Assembly: GCF_003945595.2 (NCBI RefSeq)
Contig: NW_024104302.1
Span: 1,692,408 to 1,756,407, forward strand
Direction of reading: 5' to 3'
Length of the DNA stretch: 64,000 nt
Source: Pipra filicauda
Taxonomy: Eukaryota; Chordata; Aves; Passeriformes; Pipridae
The notes under the pieces were generated by a model. That model was not told the DNA's origin and did not search any database. It worked only from the letters and a program-made list of their open reading frames with translations. Shown piece after piece: positions 23,861-51,140 of this stretch (position 1 is its first letter; the number at the start of each line of letters is the position of its first letter). A program made the position numbers and the translations under genes.

Positions 23861-23866
23861 TTTATT
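23861..23866 (-). terminator. PSME3: PSME3 poly(A) signal candidate
   Basis: Minus-strand AATAAA about 1.46 kb downstream of the PSME3 stop codon, in A/T-rich DNA. The interval 23867-25325 would then be a long 3' UTR, in keeping with the long 3' UTR of mammalian PSME3. Confidence 0.55.
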
Positions 23867-25325
23867 AGCGGGAAGACTAAGAGTTGACTTACTACAAACA
23901 ACAACAGAAGAGTCTATAGCAAGGGCCAGCGACCTGCCACACTTCAGGCAAATCCCTGGGAAACCAGCAAGAGCCATGGCTCTTAGATGTGGAAGCAGAA
24001 AAAAAAAACAAAACAAAAACAAAGTAAAAAAAAAGAAAGGGAGAAAGTTCATTCCATTTGTCACTGTTGTTACAATGAGATTAACACAACTCTTAAGGCT
24101 ACTGCACAGTAAGAATATACAGATGTAACAGCGAGACCTGGGAAACAGCGAGGTTCCTGAAACAAATGATTTAACATTCCCTGATTAGGGGACTTAAGTA
24201 GAAATACTATAAATAAGAAAAATTTGAAGCCTGCAGCGTTATGGGCCCACTTGCCACACACAAAAACTGATGCAACACAACCAGTCATTTCCAAAGGGGT
24301 TTGTAATGGACCATGAAACGTTCTGGCAGCTTAGCGGAGTCACCAGGCACAGGAACGTGCCCTTTGCAGGGGAAAGACTGCAAGGTCTGCAGGGTACCAG
24401 GTGGGTATTGGCCACCCTCACCCCTGAGCACCAGCTGTGGCAGCCAGCCTGCTCTGCCCAGGCACTGGGGAGCACTGCCAGGGACAGGGGGGCTCGGTCT
24501 GACCACATGCAAAGATATTGGGACTTTAGCATCAGACCTCTGGCCCCTCCCTTCCCTCAGCCTGGGCAAAAGCATCTCATGCCAAAGGGGCACTGGGACG
24601 TATGTGAAGAAACATTAGTTTTAGCCAAGGAAGTGGCTCTAGTCAAATGGCAGAGGAGCAGAAGCCACCTGAGCTCGTGACAGCCAGGACAGCACTGGCC
24701 CTAGTTCGAAGCACCACCTCGTACTCTGCACTGATCCAGACAGAACTGACAAGGCAGAGACCCATAGGGCAAGCTCTGCTGAGCCAGGAGAGAGACAGAA
24801 ATGGAGTGCAGATTGCTCAGTGGCACTGGAGTATGGCTGCTGCCACTGGCCCCAGGGGCAGGGTCCCTGGTCAGTGCAGAGCTGGTGGCAGAGGGGCCCA
24901 GCCACAGCTGGCAGCAGGGAGGGAGCTCCCCCCCTCTGGAGTGCCGCCCTCTGCCAGGCTGTCTGCCCCATTCCCAGAGACCCCAGTGCAGCCACCAGCC
25001 AAAAGGTGGGACAGGACAAGAGCTTGGTCTCTAGTGTTGTTCCCAGTCAGGTAGGAAGCAAGGCGTGAAGGAATGTCCCTGCCTGGCTGCAGCAGCCTCT
25101 GGGGTGCCCAATGCAGCACAGCCTCTACTACCAGTGACTAGAGGGAGGGAGAGCTCCTGAGACCTGAACAAAACCAATCACAAAACTAGGCGAGAATTTC
25201 TTTAGAGTTTAACTAAGAATGCAATACTATTTCCAGCCAGTTTCCCATCTCGATAGTCACGTAACAAACCAAGGCAATGACGGTCTTTAGTTGACTGAAC
25301 AGTTCTCAAGTTCAAACGTTGACAC

Positions 25326-28300
25326 TTAATAAAGGGTCTCAGCATTGCTGCTCCGAGGCCTCTTGATCTTCTCAATGTTTTTAAGGATCATGTCATGCAA
25401 AGTGACCTGCAAAAACGGAGAACAGGACTCAGACAAGGAAGGGTGAAGCCATCCAGTGTTCAGCATTCACCACGAGCACTGGTTATCACAGCAGCACCAC
25501 TCCCCTTGGCACCACCCTCAACCCTACACACCCTACACACCCTACACACTCAGCTAAAGGAAGGGCTTCCTTCAGCCAAACCTTACAGAAGCCACTGCAC
25601 ATAATACCAAAAACATTTATTCAGAGACCTCAGGATTAGCTTGTACTGTATGAAGAGCTTAGGATCACAGACTCCCACAGAAGGGGAAGGAATATTTTAT
25701 GCTAGAGTCTTATGAACACTTGGAAACACCTGCACGTCTAGAGAATGGTGGAGAAGCAACAGTCAGCTCCTGTGGCTGGGGCTGAAGTGGAGCAGGCAGG
25801 CTTCCTGCCAGGAGCGGGCATGCTTGCAGGGAAAGGGGAGAGGAGCAGCGGCGGCAGGAGCACAAAGGCTTTCCACTGCTGTGCTGGGAGCCAGTGTGAG
25901 CTCTGTGTTTTCACTTACATATTGATTCCTCAGCTCTGAAATGATCAGGCGCAGACTAATGTACTCCTTCTCGTCGATCTCCGTCACGGTGCGGCGATAG
26001 TCCTCCTGCCGAGAGAGCGCCCGAGCTCAGCCAGGCCTCCCACACTTGAGGGGGGCTCCTGCCTTCCACAGAGGAACCTCCCCCCTTCAGCTTATTGCCC
26101 TCCATCCCTGTATGATTCCCCTCTTCCCCCAAGACCCTCAGCTCAAAAAGCTGCAGCATGAACATGCAGATCTTCACGTGCCCAGCGACTTACCACATGA
26201 GGGTACTTGGCTATTTTGGAAACCAACTTTGCTCTTGTGATATAGTATCTGGTAACAAAAGGGAGAGACTAAAGATCAGATAAACAGCACCACGATGGCT
26301 TTTTTCTGGTCCCAGCTGCCCTGTAACAGCTACGAGGCCTTTACAAAACATGTTCTTTTTCCAAGGGGATCCCAAAAAAGAAGTCTGTTCTTGCATGCCT
26401 ACCTAGAAATCTGGTCCAGGTAGGACGCTGCCTCACTCTCCACAGTCCGAAGCTCAGCGACTGTTTCCTCCTGACAGTAAGACAAGGAAACCATTAGCTC
26501 CAGGAGGCTGCAACTCGCCTTCAGGGCTCGGAAGGCAACATCTCAGCAGCACCACATCAAGCTCAGGTTTGGATTTTAAGACCTAACCCACTCCCAAGAC
26601 TGCAGCTGCTGGACACCATGAACCGACTCAGAGGAACCTCAGAGATCTGTCCCTGGAGCATAGAGCAGTGCCTTACCTGAATAGAAACACCAAAGTTGTT
26701 CCCATCCTCTATCCTGGGGATGAGAAGCTGCACCCACATTTTGACCTGCAGTGGAGAGATCACAACACTGACCAATGCCAACATCTCCACAAAGACCTCT
26801 CTTAGAAATGTTAGCAAAAGCTTCCCAGGATCCTGCCTTTGCCACACAGCTCACAATAAACTGCTGCAGGTCCCACATGCACCTGCAACACTCCTGAGGA
26901 GATCACTTCCCACATGGCTGGGGTGCCACTCAAGCCAGCACAGGGGATTCCCATGGGAAGTTCTCCTGACCATAGCACAAGAGCTCTTGGCAGGGGTCTG
27001 TGCCTGTGCAAAAGGAGGGCAAAGCAAAGCCTCACAAGGCCTAATAACAGAGGTCCTCCTCCTTCAGGTGAACAACCGAGCTCCCTGAGGGCTTCACCTG
27101 CCTCCCAGCCCATCAGATAGGGCAGTAGTAGCCCTGCCTTTCCCCATCTCCAGCACAGAGGGGTCTGCTCTCTCCACAGCTTTGCCTCTCCAGGAGCAAA
27201 ACCAGCCCGCTGCCTCCCCTTGCCCCAGGCCCACACCCACCGTATTGCACTTCTCGATGAGCAGCCTGATTTCTGGCTTCACTTTCTCGATGATGTCCAC
27301 CAGCTGCTGGTTGCTTTTCAGCATCCCATTGGGCATCACGAACACTTTGGTACCTGCAGCAGAGACAAACCCCCGGCGTCAGCGACGCGCAGGAACCGCA
27401 GGGTCACCTGAGCCTCATCTCCTGCATGGGCCAAAGAGGGACTGAGCCAGGCTATGGCCACCAGTGGAGAAGGGGAAATGGGACATGGGATAACAGCAGT
27501 GACCATAGGGAAGGAAAAGAGAAAACATGGAGCAGAGATGTGGCTGAAGAGCTTGAGGCTTCTGAGGCTGAGCACAAAGGGTTTCCCTGGGAATTTCTGC
27601 CTCAGCTTAATCCAAAGCCTGGAATCTTCCTCCAGACAAAGAGCACAAAGCCACCAGAAGATCAGCTGCCTCTGTCAGCAGGCCAAGCTCAAGCAAGTAC
27701 TACTTATGTCTATCAGAGAAGTACTAATTATGCTTCTAGGAGCTGGAACCTGACTCCTCCACACCAGCACATCTGTGTGTCGGGCCCTGGCCTGCACAAG
27801 CAGCAGCTGCTGTCAGGGCAGGGCAAGTGGGGCTCGTGTGATTCACATCCCCAAGGCATGGTGCAGTGGTTCAGGGGGCAGGCAGCAACACAGGGGACTC
27901 TTACCCTGAAAGGTCTCTTCATGGTCTTCCAGCTTCCTCTTTTTCATATTTGGCTAAAACATACAAAATGTTTTACTCACAAACTAGTCGTAAGGTTATA
28001 ACAGTGCTGCAAAGGAAACAAGGAAAACTTTGGAGCCTCTGCCACACTCCTGGCCTTCTAAGCATCCTTCTTTAAACCAAAAGGGGACTGCAAAGCACAG
28101 TGTTACCTCCAGCAGACCTCCTCAAGCAGCTCCTCTGTTTGAGAGACAAACCCCTAAAAGCCTTTGGGAGAGCCAAGGCCTGTTATTAAATAAGAATATC
28201 CTACCCCAGCACAGAGCAAGCCATGCAGTTTTAATTAAGAGAAACCAGGATTACAGCCAAGAGAGTAACCTTACCCCATCCAGTCCATCATGGCTGTTGG

Positions 28301-29718
28301 TGAGAAGAATTGGGTCAGGCACTGGGAGGTTCATATCCGAATGGATCTGAGTAAGATCATGAATATTCAGGATGGGCTCCTGGAAAATAAAGCAAATTTG
28401 TTATTTAACTATGAACTAACAAATTCTGCCACACGAAACACAAGGAGAAGACAAAAGATTCAGACCTCCTTATGCAGCTGTAAAATAAGGATGAATTAAA
28501 AGGAACAGCCCAACAACAGCCTGTGAGAGCTCCCTCAGCCCAGGAGCAGTGAGCCAAGTTGGGCTGGACTCAGCCATCGGCATCCCTGGTGCTGCCAGGG
28601 ACAGCCTTAGATAGATAAAAGTAAGAGATCACACAGAGCAAACTGGAAAAGGCAGCACCCCTCCAGAGCCACTGGCACCTCAGTGCACATGAGCCACCAG
28701 CTGCTGCCCTGTGTCTCTGCAACAAGGTGAAATGCAGAGAACACAACTAGGATGAGACCTGCTACGTTGCTGGAAAATGGAAAAGGATGCAGAGCACAAG
28801 GCACACCCTACCTTAAGGAACCCATCAAGTTCTAACAGCTTCTTTGGGAAAAAGTTTGCTACGAGGTCTTCAGCCTGAGAGAGAAAGAAGAGACAGCAGT
28901 GTGAAACAAGGCCATGAGGCAAGAACACCAGGGAAATCATCCGTCCACAGGCAAGAAATGGGAGAGAACACGAATCCCTCCTGCTGCCAAAACCACCCTC
29001 AGCCCAGGTGAGGAGATGCAGGGAGAGCCAGGAGGCTCAGGAACCTCCCTGCAGGGGGTGAGTGATGCTCTGGGTGCTGCTGAGCTTCCCGAGGAGCACT
29101 GACCCGCACTCAAGTCTGTCAAGAAGGTACAACCAAACAGCCCCTTTCCTGCTTTCGGTGGGACACTCACCTCACTCGTGATCCGCTCCCTGAAAGAGTC
29201 AACCTGCAGAGGGAAACAGCGACAGGTCAGGGCCGCTCCGGAACAGCGGGGCCCGGGAAGGCCGCGCACTGCGCCCCGCAGCCGCACCCAGGACCTCCTG
29301 GGGAACGCGGGGCAACGGGAAGAGCCTGCAAACACCGAGCGAGAGCTGCCCGTGCGGGCTGGGCTCCGGGCGCTGTGGGGAGACGGAAGATCCGCCGGCC
29401 CATCCCGGGCCAGTGGCCACGCTTCGCCAGGGCTCGGCTCGGGGGCGGCCGCAGCGCAGCCCCGGCCGCGTCCCCGCCCTCCCGGCGCTCCCGCGGGACA
29501 GCGGGCGGGGCGGGCGGGCCGCGCTCGGCGGCCGGGGTAGAACGGCCGGGTGGCACCGCGGGGCGGCACCGAGCCCGCCCCGCCCTGCGCCCCGGGCCGG
29601 CGCCAGCCCAGCTCGACGCGGGCCGCGGGGCAGAGGCGGCGGGGCGGGCCGGACCGGGCGGGCGGGGCGGGCGCACCTTGAGCTTCACCTCCGGGTCCAC
29701 CTTGAGCAGCGAGGCCAT
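25326..29718 (-). CDS. PSME3: proteasome activator complex subunit 3 (PA28-gamma/REG-gamma)
   Basis: Eleven exons: 29677-29718, 29171-29203, 28812-28874, 28275-28379, 27905-27953, 27241-27353, 26677-26745, 26403-26470, 26194-26248, 25919-26005 and 25326-25406, giving 254 aa, the same as human. The product forms the nuclear heptameric 11S cap that opens the 20S proteasome for ubiquitin-independent degradation of short-lived proteins. The sequence is nearly invariant across vertebrates: MASLLKVD start, SFRERITSE, VKPEIRLLIEKCNTV, PRIEDGNNFGVSIQ, RRTVTEIDEKEYISLR, and the C terminus ending in Tyr that docks the 20S alpha ring. Exon 5 encodes a basic KKRKLE stretch fitting the known nuclear-localisation region; it is the least conserved part. 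It is head-to-head with BECN1. Introns are short to moderate and hold nothing recognisable apart from a 9-bp tandem repeat near 25522-25548. Confidence 0.97.
25522..25548. repeat. 9-bp tandem repeat, 3 copies
   Basis: Three perfect copies of CCCTACACA inside PSME3 intron 10. It is a short simple repeat with no evident function. Confidence 0.85.
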
Positions 29719-30014
29719 GGCGGGTCCGGTCTCGGGGCCGCTCCGCTCCCCCTGGCCCACACCGGAAGTGACCTCACGCCGCGCGCCCGCCAATGCCGCG
29801 CGCGCCCGCCGCCCGCGTGACCCCCGCCCTGCGCGCGCACGCGCCGCCGGGTCCTGGCCGCTCACACACGGCCCCGCCACCACCACCGCCGCCGGGGAGG
29901 GGCTACGGAAAATGGCGCGGGCGGCCCCGCGCGCACACACACTCCTGCCAGGACCGCGCCCCGCGCGCGTCACGTCCGGCGCGCGGCGATGGCGGGGCGC
30001 GCGCGGGCGGCGCG
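29719..30014. promoter_or_regulatory. bidirectional CpG-island promoter of PSME3 and BECN1
   Basis: Only 296 bp separate the two divergent start codons. The interval and its flanks are very GC- and CpG-rich and have no TATA box. An ETS/GABP-type site CCGGAAGTG lies at 29762-29770, close to the PSME3 start. The sequence TCACGTCC near 29970, on the BECN1 side, is a CRE-like half site. The arrangement fits constitutive housekeeping expression of both genes. Confidence 0.75.
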
Positions 30015-33805
<3,791 letters not shown>

Positions 33806-33929
33806 CCATGGTCATGATTTGACCTAGCAGCTGTGGGTGTCTGCGTTAATGTTGGAGAAAGGCAAGTTAAGATGTTTCTTAATATTAACCAGTACAAAAT
33901 GTTTACAATACCAAAAATCCACAAGACAC

Positions 33930-33935
33930 TTTATT
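33930..33935 (-). terminator. CNTD1: possible CNTD1 poly(A) signal inside the BECN1 3' UTR
   Basis: Minus-strand AATAAA about 945 nt past the CNTD1 stop at 34880. I saw no canonical minus-strand signal between them. If used, the convergent CNTD1 and BECN1 transcripts overlap at their 3' ends. The interval 34010-34879 otherwise holds only untranslated sequence. Confidence 0.35.
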
Positions 33936-34003
33936 TAAAATGCCATTATTACAAGTAGTTTATAGAAAAGCAATATGCAAAGTTGTATCATTGAGTTGAA
34001 CAG

Positions 34004-34009
34004 AATAAA
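34004..34009 (+). terminator. BECN1: BECN1 poly(A) signal candidate
   Basis: AATAAA about 200 nt past the BECN1 stop. A second plus-strand AATAAA at 34638-34643 could give a longer 3' UTR overlapping the CNTD1 3' UTR. Confidence 0.5.
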
Positions 34010-34879
34010 CTCAGCTATTAAATGGATGCTAAACTGGTACTTTTGGGGTTTATGGCCAATCTTACAAACACAGGGAATAACATGGAAATACTCTCAGAAC
34101 TCTGCCTGGTCATTAAAGAGTAACTACAGTTTGAAGTAAAGTTTTCCTAGTCACATCAGCACTTCTTTGTACCACTGAGCTTAAACAAGGTTTGATACCA
34201 CTTAAAACAGTTTGTAATCCCTCCTGCAGCCTATTCCTGCACTGAGGAAACACTAAAACTATTCCTTGCTCTGAGTGCTTTCCTTCAGCTCTGCCTGGCA
34301 CAGCACAAACCCTGGCACTCACAGGGCACCTGCTGTCATGACAGGATTCTGTCCTTGTCACAATGCTGGTCGTTACTGGCTGTGGTAGAGCAAGAGCAAA
34401 AGTGTTCCAAGTGCTGGCAGAGGGGAAATAGTCACAGGCAGCTGGAGATAGGGATTTTAGAAAAGCAGCAGGTGGAGACAGCACAGCACCGTTTGTAACA
34501 TGGGTGTCAGAGCTGCTCCCAGCAATCCTGGTCATGGCTGAGCACCAGGCACAGCAGCACCTTTCAGACATGGCTACTGTGAGGGGTCTCTTCAGTCAAA
34601 GGGAACTTTGACCCAGCTTAAAAGATGCACCTCTTACAATAAACCTCTGGGTCCCAAAGAGGCATTTCTAAACACTACTGTGCTGCTGGGCCTCCCTTCA
34701 AAGCGTGAGTGTGATGCCTGGCAGGACGAGCTTTGCTAATTCACACATGACTGACAGGCTGTTCCAGAACCCCTGGTGCTCAGGACCAAAGGTAATCCCG
34801 AGCTTTGCTGGGAGCCCAGGTGGTGTCACAGAGGAGGAACTGTGGGTTCAGCAGCGTGACAGTTCCAGACAAGGTGGTT

Positions 34880-37814
34880 CTATTTCAGGGGCAGAATCCT
34901 GCCTTTGGGAGCTTTGGTCCCACAGGTGCCATGGTGCTGCCTGGGCACGGTGCTGCCCAGGATGCGCCTCAGCACCGCATACGAGAACTCCTTGATGCTT
35001 TGTGGAGTAATGCCAGTGATACAGTTCAAATGCTCCACAACCTGAAAACAGAAAGGATAGGGTGCCTAAAGGCCGTGAGTTTACAGCCTAACGAGTAACT
35101 GCTCCATGGGCACATTTCACAGGCAGTTGTCCCACAGGATTGCTTCTCTACCTGCCAGCAAAACGCTGCCTGTGGGGGTTTGTCCTGGCTGTGAAGCACT
35201 GAAGGCAAGGACACACACCAGTGCCAGTACATGCTGCACCACACCATGGCCTCCTGAGGCCCAGGAACTTCCTGCTAAAACCTCTGAGATGTTCCCTCCC
35301 TCATGCCACTGCCAGCACAGCCCCACCTACCTCCTTGCTGTGCTGAAACAGATAAACCACCCTGGCGTCGTGTTCCTATAAAGCCAACACGTTCAGCAGC
35401 AACTGTACCTGCTCCCAGTGCCCAGGGCTCAGGATGAACATGCCTGTGCTGATGATTCCAACAGCCAAGAGCATAAAATCTTCCTTCACTGTCAAAAACT
35501 TGGCTCTGCAGAAGGAGAAGTGTGTTCAGGTGTAAAATGCTGCTTCACAGCTCAAAAGCACCCACTGCTGCACTTGCCACGGCCCAGGACACAACCAAGG
35601 CCTGACACTGGGAGCTGGAACTGATAGTGCATGGCTAGACTTTCATGACCAAGTAAAACACTTTCCTTGCCCCTGAAGCAGCTGTGGAGAAGCACGCTGC
35701 TGTGAACTGCTGTATTAAGAAACAGTGCTGAAAGCCCCCCCAAAATTAATTTTTTTAAAAAGATGCCCCAAAAATGGCATAATGGGAATTATGCTACTAT
35801 TCATTAGCTTTTCTTAGGGTTTTAATTTCAAAGGGTTTTTAATTCACGGTCAGGTAAGAGTCTTACACCTGCAGCTTGCTGGGTGTGGAGTTTTCGATGG
35901 CGATCTTCAGCAAAGTGTCGTAGATGGTCTCTCTGGACAGGTAGCAGAAGTCCAGCAGCTGCACACACATGTGGTGCAAGGATTTAGCAGGAAGCAAGCA
36001 CCCATTGTGTCCTGGCAGAGATCACACCATCAGCCCAACATTTTGGGTCAATAAATTAGAAATGTTAGGTACTGTAAGGGAGGGATGGAGGTTTCTGAGG
36101 AAAAGTGCCCTGTCTCTGAATGCCACATGCTCCCTCAGCCTCAGTATAATTTCACTCACTCTCACATTCAGGTTGTCACACCTGGGCCAAGAAAATGGCG
36201 AGTGTAGAAAATGCAGCCTTACACCAGGTTTGGGGGGTTTAAACTGGCTGTCCAGCAACATTCATCATGCTGTACAAAGGACAAAGTTCTCATCTGAAAA
36301 GTGAAGCCCTGGACAATCTGAACAGTTCCATGTGCAAAAATCTCTAATATCAGATGTTTCGGTTCAGATCAGCACCAGCTCTATTACCCTTTTAAAAAAC
36401 TTCCTTCCCATTCTCCTTGATTGATATTCTCACCTAGAACCTCCAGAAGCAATTCCACGTAGGCCAACGGGGTGGACACGTTGATGTGGAAGTGCAGAGT
36501 GTTTAAAACAGCAAGCTCTGACTCCAGCAACTCCTGTTTAGTGTAAGAGTATTTTAAGGATTGCAGAAATTTTAAAGCTGTGTCACTGGTCACTCTCTGA
36601 AGAGGAAAAAAGAGAAAAGACATCTTCCAGGCAATAAGGCCCTTGGTAGGAACAAAGTGCTCCCTCACCTCCCTCCTCCCGCTGAGCACGAGGCTGCGAC
36701 TCACCTGCCTGCCCTTTGAGCTGGCATGAGAAACCCAGCTTGGACCTTTCCCAGAGTTTTCCTCAACTCCATAAACCATCCCCAGGCAGGTGTGAACCCC
36801 TGTGGCCACACAATTTTTGACAACCACAGGCTAAGTGTCTCCTACCCTTTTTTCCCCAGCACTGGGAGAACATTTCCCCGCAAATCGTCACGGGACAAGT
36901 GGCAATTTGCCTGCCCTGAAGGGAATGTCATGTCTTTTGCATTTCATTATCACTATTCCCTTTCAGAGAGGAAATCTATTTTTAAGAGAGGTGAACACAC
37001 TGCAGATTGAACCCCACTGCTAAAGCAAGGACAGGCCGAGCTGGCTTACACTATAGTGCAGGGAGAGTTTGCTCGCGAGCTGAATGCACGACACGAGTCG
37101 CAGGACAAAGGTGTTGACTATCTGATCCCTCACAGAGGTCCAGCTGCTCCCTTGTCCTTGGGCACCACCTTTAACACTCCCACTGGAGGACTCCCACAGC
37201 TGTTCTACCTGCTTGATCATAAACCTGCAAAACTCACAGTTGCTCAGAGCACAGTTCTCTTTGCTGAGGAAGGAAGAAAGGCAATTCTACATATATTCAG
37301 AGTATACACAGAGCTGGTAATTTGGATTAAATGGATGAAGAGACAGCACTCAACACACAGAGAAGTCGTGTGTGGTTTGGGTGAGGGGACAGAACAGGAT
37401 AGGGCAGGACCGAGCATGGGCAGCGCAGCCAGAGAACAGGAAACAAACTAAGTGTTCCGGGCTCTTGTTACCTTTCGAGTAACTCCACTGCTTGGTACCT
37501 CGTCGATTGGTCCAAGCGCCATTTTTCAGATAAAAGGAATATAAATTCTGCAAAGAGCACAGCAGTCACTGGTTCAGTCTCCTGAAGCTCACTGTACAGC
37601 TGTGACCCGCCCCAGGGGCTGCTGTAGCCAAGTCAGCCTCACCCACGATCCGCGTGTCCTTGAAGCTCCCAGCGTGCTCTGGCAGCTCGCTCAGGTACTG
37701 CTCGTTCTCTGTGGCCAAGTGGATCAGCGTGTCCTCGATGATTTCAGGAGTGACCCCGCTGAACACGGGGCCTGGGTCACGGCCCCAGGGTTCCACGGGC
37801 ACCGGGGACCCCAT
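34880..37814 (-). CDS. CNTD1: cyclin N-terminal domain-containing protein 1
   Basis: Seven exons: 37643-37814, 37472-37547, 37050-37224, 36434-36596, 35867-36011, 35409-35505 and 34880-35041, giving 329 aa (human 330). CNTD1 is a cyclin-box protein needed in meiosis to mature crossover intermediates. Family segments are clear: EDTLIHLATENEQ, EFIFLLSEKWRLD, LRLVSCIQLASKLS, KQELLESELAVLNTLHFHIN, STPLAYVELLLEVLG and VKEDFMLLAVGI. For exon 5 I used the donor GTAAGA, two bases after an alternative GTGTAA, because only that keeps the frame into exon 6. The C-terminal tail differs from mammals. Introns (longest about 460 bp) hold nothing recognisable. It shares a promoter region with COA3. Confidence 0.94.
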
Positions 37815-38188
37815 TTAATTTAGCAGGTTGGGGTCGAAGCCATAATGACGACAATGGTTCCACCAGCCCCACAGGGACAGACCAGGGCAGGGCCCCACCA
37901 GCCCCTCCGGGCGCCCGGAGACACCACTGGGAGGGCACGGCCCCTCGGTGAGGCTGCGTTCGGGCAGGGGCAGGGGCAGGTTCAGGCGATGGGCCCGGTT
38001 GCTGCAGGCTCAGCCTGCAGCACCCTCCGGGTCTCGTGACCCCGCTCCGCCAATCAGCGAGCGCCGCGGCCGGCACGCGCCAGGCCTCAGCCAACCACTC
38101 GACGCCGCGCGCCGCCCGCGCCCTCGGATTGGTCAGCGCCCGCCGCCGGATGTAACGTCACTACGCCGCGCGGAGGCTGCGGGGGAAG
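37815..38188. promoter_or_regulatory. bidirectional promoter of CNTD1 and COA3
   Basis: The start codons are 374 bp apart and divergent. Two CCAAT boxes in opposite orientations lie at 38050-38054 (plus) and 38128-38132 (minus). A CRE-like TAACGTCA lies at 38153-38160. A YY1-type AAGATGGCGGC overlaps the COA3 start codon (38186-38196). No TATA box is seen. The GC-rich half is on the COA3 side. Confidence 0.7.
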
Positions 38189-38583
38189 ATGGCGGCGCCG
38201 GAGGAACCGGGCGCGGTGGCGGCGTTCGCGAAGCGCATCGACCCGGCCCGGGAGCCGGGGCTCAGCCCCGAGCAACGCCGCCTCATGGCGCAGGTGGAGT
38301 ACGCCCAGCGGCAGCGCGTCCTGAGGCGCCGGCTCCGCGGCCGCAACACTCTGCTGGCGCTCGGCATCGCCGCGGTGACGCTTGGCATCTGTATCCTCGG
38401 GGGCTGGAGCGGGGCGGGGCCAGGGGGTGCCGGGGCCACGCCCGCTGCTTTTCCTTAACCCCTCCCGCAGACGGGTACACCTTCTACTCGGTGTCTCAGG
38501 AGCGGTTCCTGGACGAGCTGGAGCAAGAGGCGGAGGCGGCGCGGGCGCGGGCCCGGGCGCGGGCCGAAGGCGCGGCGAGCTGA
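38189..38583 (+). CDS. COA3: cytochrome c oxidase assembly factor 3
   Basis: Two exons, 38189-38390 and 38471-38583, encode 104 aa (human 106). COA3 (CCDC56/MITRAC12) is a small single-pass inner mitochondrial membrane protein that stabilises newly made COX1 during complex IV assembly. An N-terminal matrix segment carries the conserved [17 protein letters not shown] motif. A membrane helix spans about 53-70, and [19 protein letters not shown] follows on the intermembrane side. The tail is an Ala/Arg run, (AR)n, richer than in mammals because of GC-rich codons. The 80-bp intron interrupts the codon for the Tyr just before GYTFYS. It is one of the smallest genes in the window. Confidence 0.95.
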
Positions 38584-38812
38584 GCGCGGAACGCCCGGCC
38601 CGGTCCGACCCGTGACTGAGCTGCCACCCCCGCGGGGCTGGACGGGCCTTGAGCCCGGGGCAGCCGCCCCCGGGGGTTCGGGCCTGCCCCATGCTCAGCG
38701 CGAGCCTGGGGAAGGTCCCGGGGGCTCCCCGCGGGCAGCCCCCACCCCGAGGCCTTTGCCGGCACCGTGCCCATGGGAAGGACAGGGGTGCCCAGGTCCC
38801 ACCACTCCTTAC

Positions 38813-38818
38813 AATAAA
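38813..38818 (+). terminator. COA3: COA3 poly(A) signal
   Basis: AATAAA 230 nt past the COA3 stop codon, the first canonical plus-strand signal after the gene. Confidence 0.75.
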
Positions 38819-38927
38819 CCCTCTCACTGGAGACCGTGTCAGTGCCCGTGGAGCAGCTGCTGGGCAGAGCCCGGCTCAGTATCTCACCCCCTCGGGGGCT
38901 GCTGGGGCGGGATTTTCTGTTCTGCTC

Positions 38928-38933
38928 TTTATT
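38928..38933 (-). terminator. WNK4: WNK4 poly(A) signal candidate
   Basis: Minus-strand AATAAA about 555 nt past the WNK4 stop. It lies only about 110 bp from the opposing COA3 poly(A) signal, so the two genes end tail-to-tail with almost no spacer. The predicted WNK4 3' UTR contains a short (AC)n run at about 38974-38989. Confidence 0.65.
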
Positions 38934-39487
38934 GTGGCACAGCGAGGCCAGCAGCCACAGGTCCTGCCCAGTAAACACACACACACACTCCATTCGTATT
39001 CAATCCATGTTTATGAAAATGTCTTCTTCACACCAGTTCTTAACAAACTGCTCCTGGATCCTGCGGCTCCTGGTGCTCCAGCTCCATCCTGTGACAGGGC
39101 CATGGGGAGCTCATCCCACCCCGTAGGGCGGGCAGGGGGCTCAGGCCCGTGTGTAAGGTGGATGGAGATCAGTGTGGTGCAGGGCTGGGGCGAGCAGGGG
39201 CTCCGGGGTGGGCTCAGCTCAGTAAAGCCACAAGAGGTGGGGACACCTGGCACATGTCCTCCAGCAAAGGGGCTGGGGACAGCGGGGAGGGCCCCGGTGG
39301 CACAGGGTTGGAGGTGGGACAGACTTGCCCCCGGCCAGCTGCACTGCCCCTGCAGAGCCCGTGGGGTCCCCACCACAGGTCTGGGTTGCCCGGGGCTGGC
39401 ACTGCCCTCCAGGGGGTGCAGGGGCTCTACCCTGGGGCCACAGGCACTTGGATGAGGTAGTTCGTGAAGTCACTGCTGGCCAGCCGG

Positions 39488-51140
<11,653 letters not shown>

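Noticed and set aside
39219..39473. Open minus-strand frame continuing past the WNK4 last acceptor
   Set aside because: No donor in the required phase leads into it; with the conserved exon 19 donor the first codon is TAG. Taken as 3' UTR.
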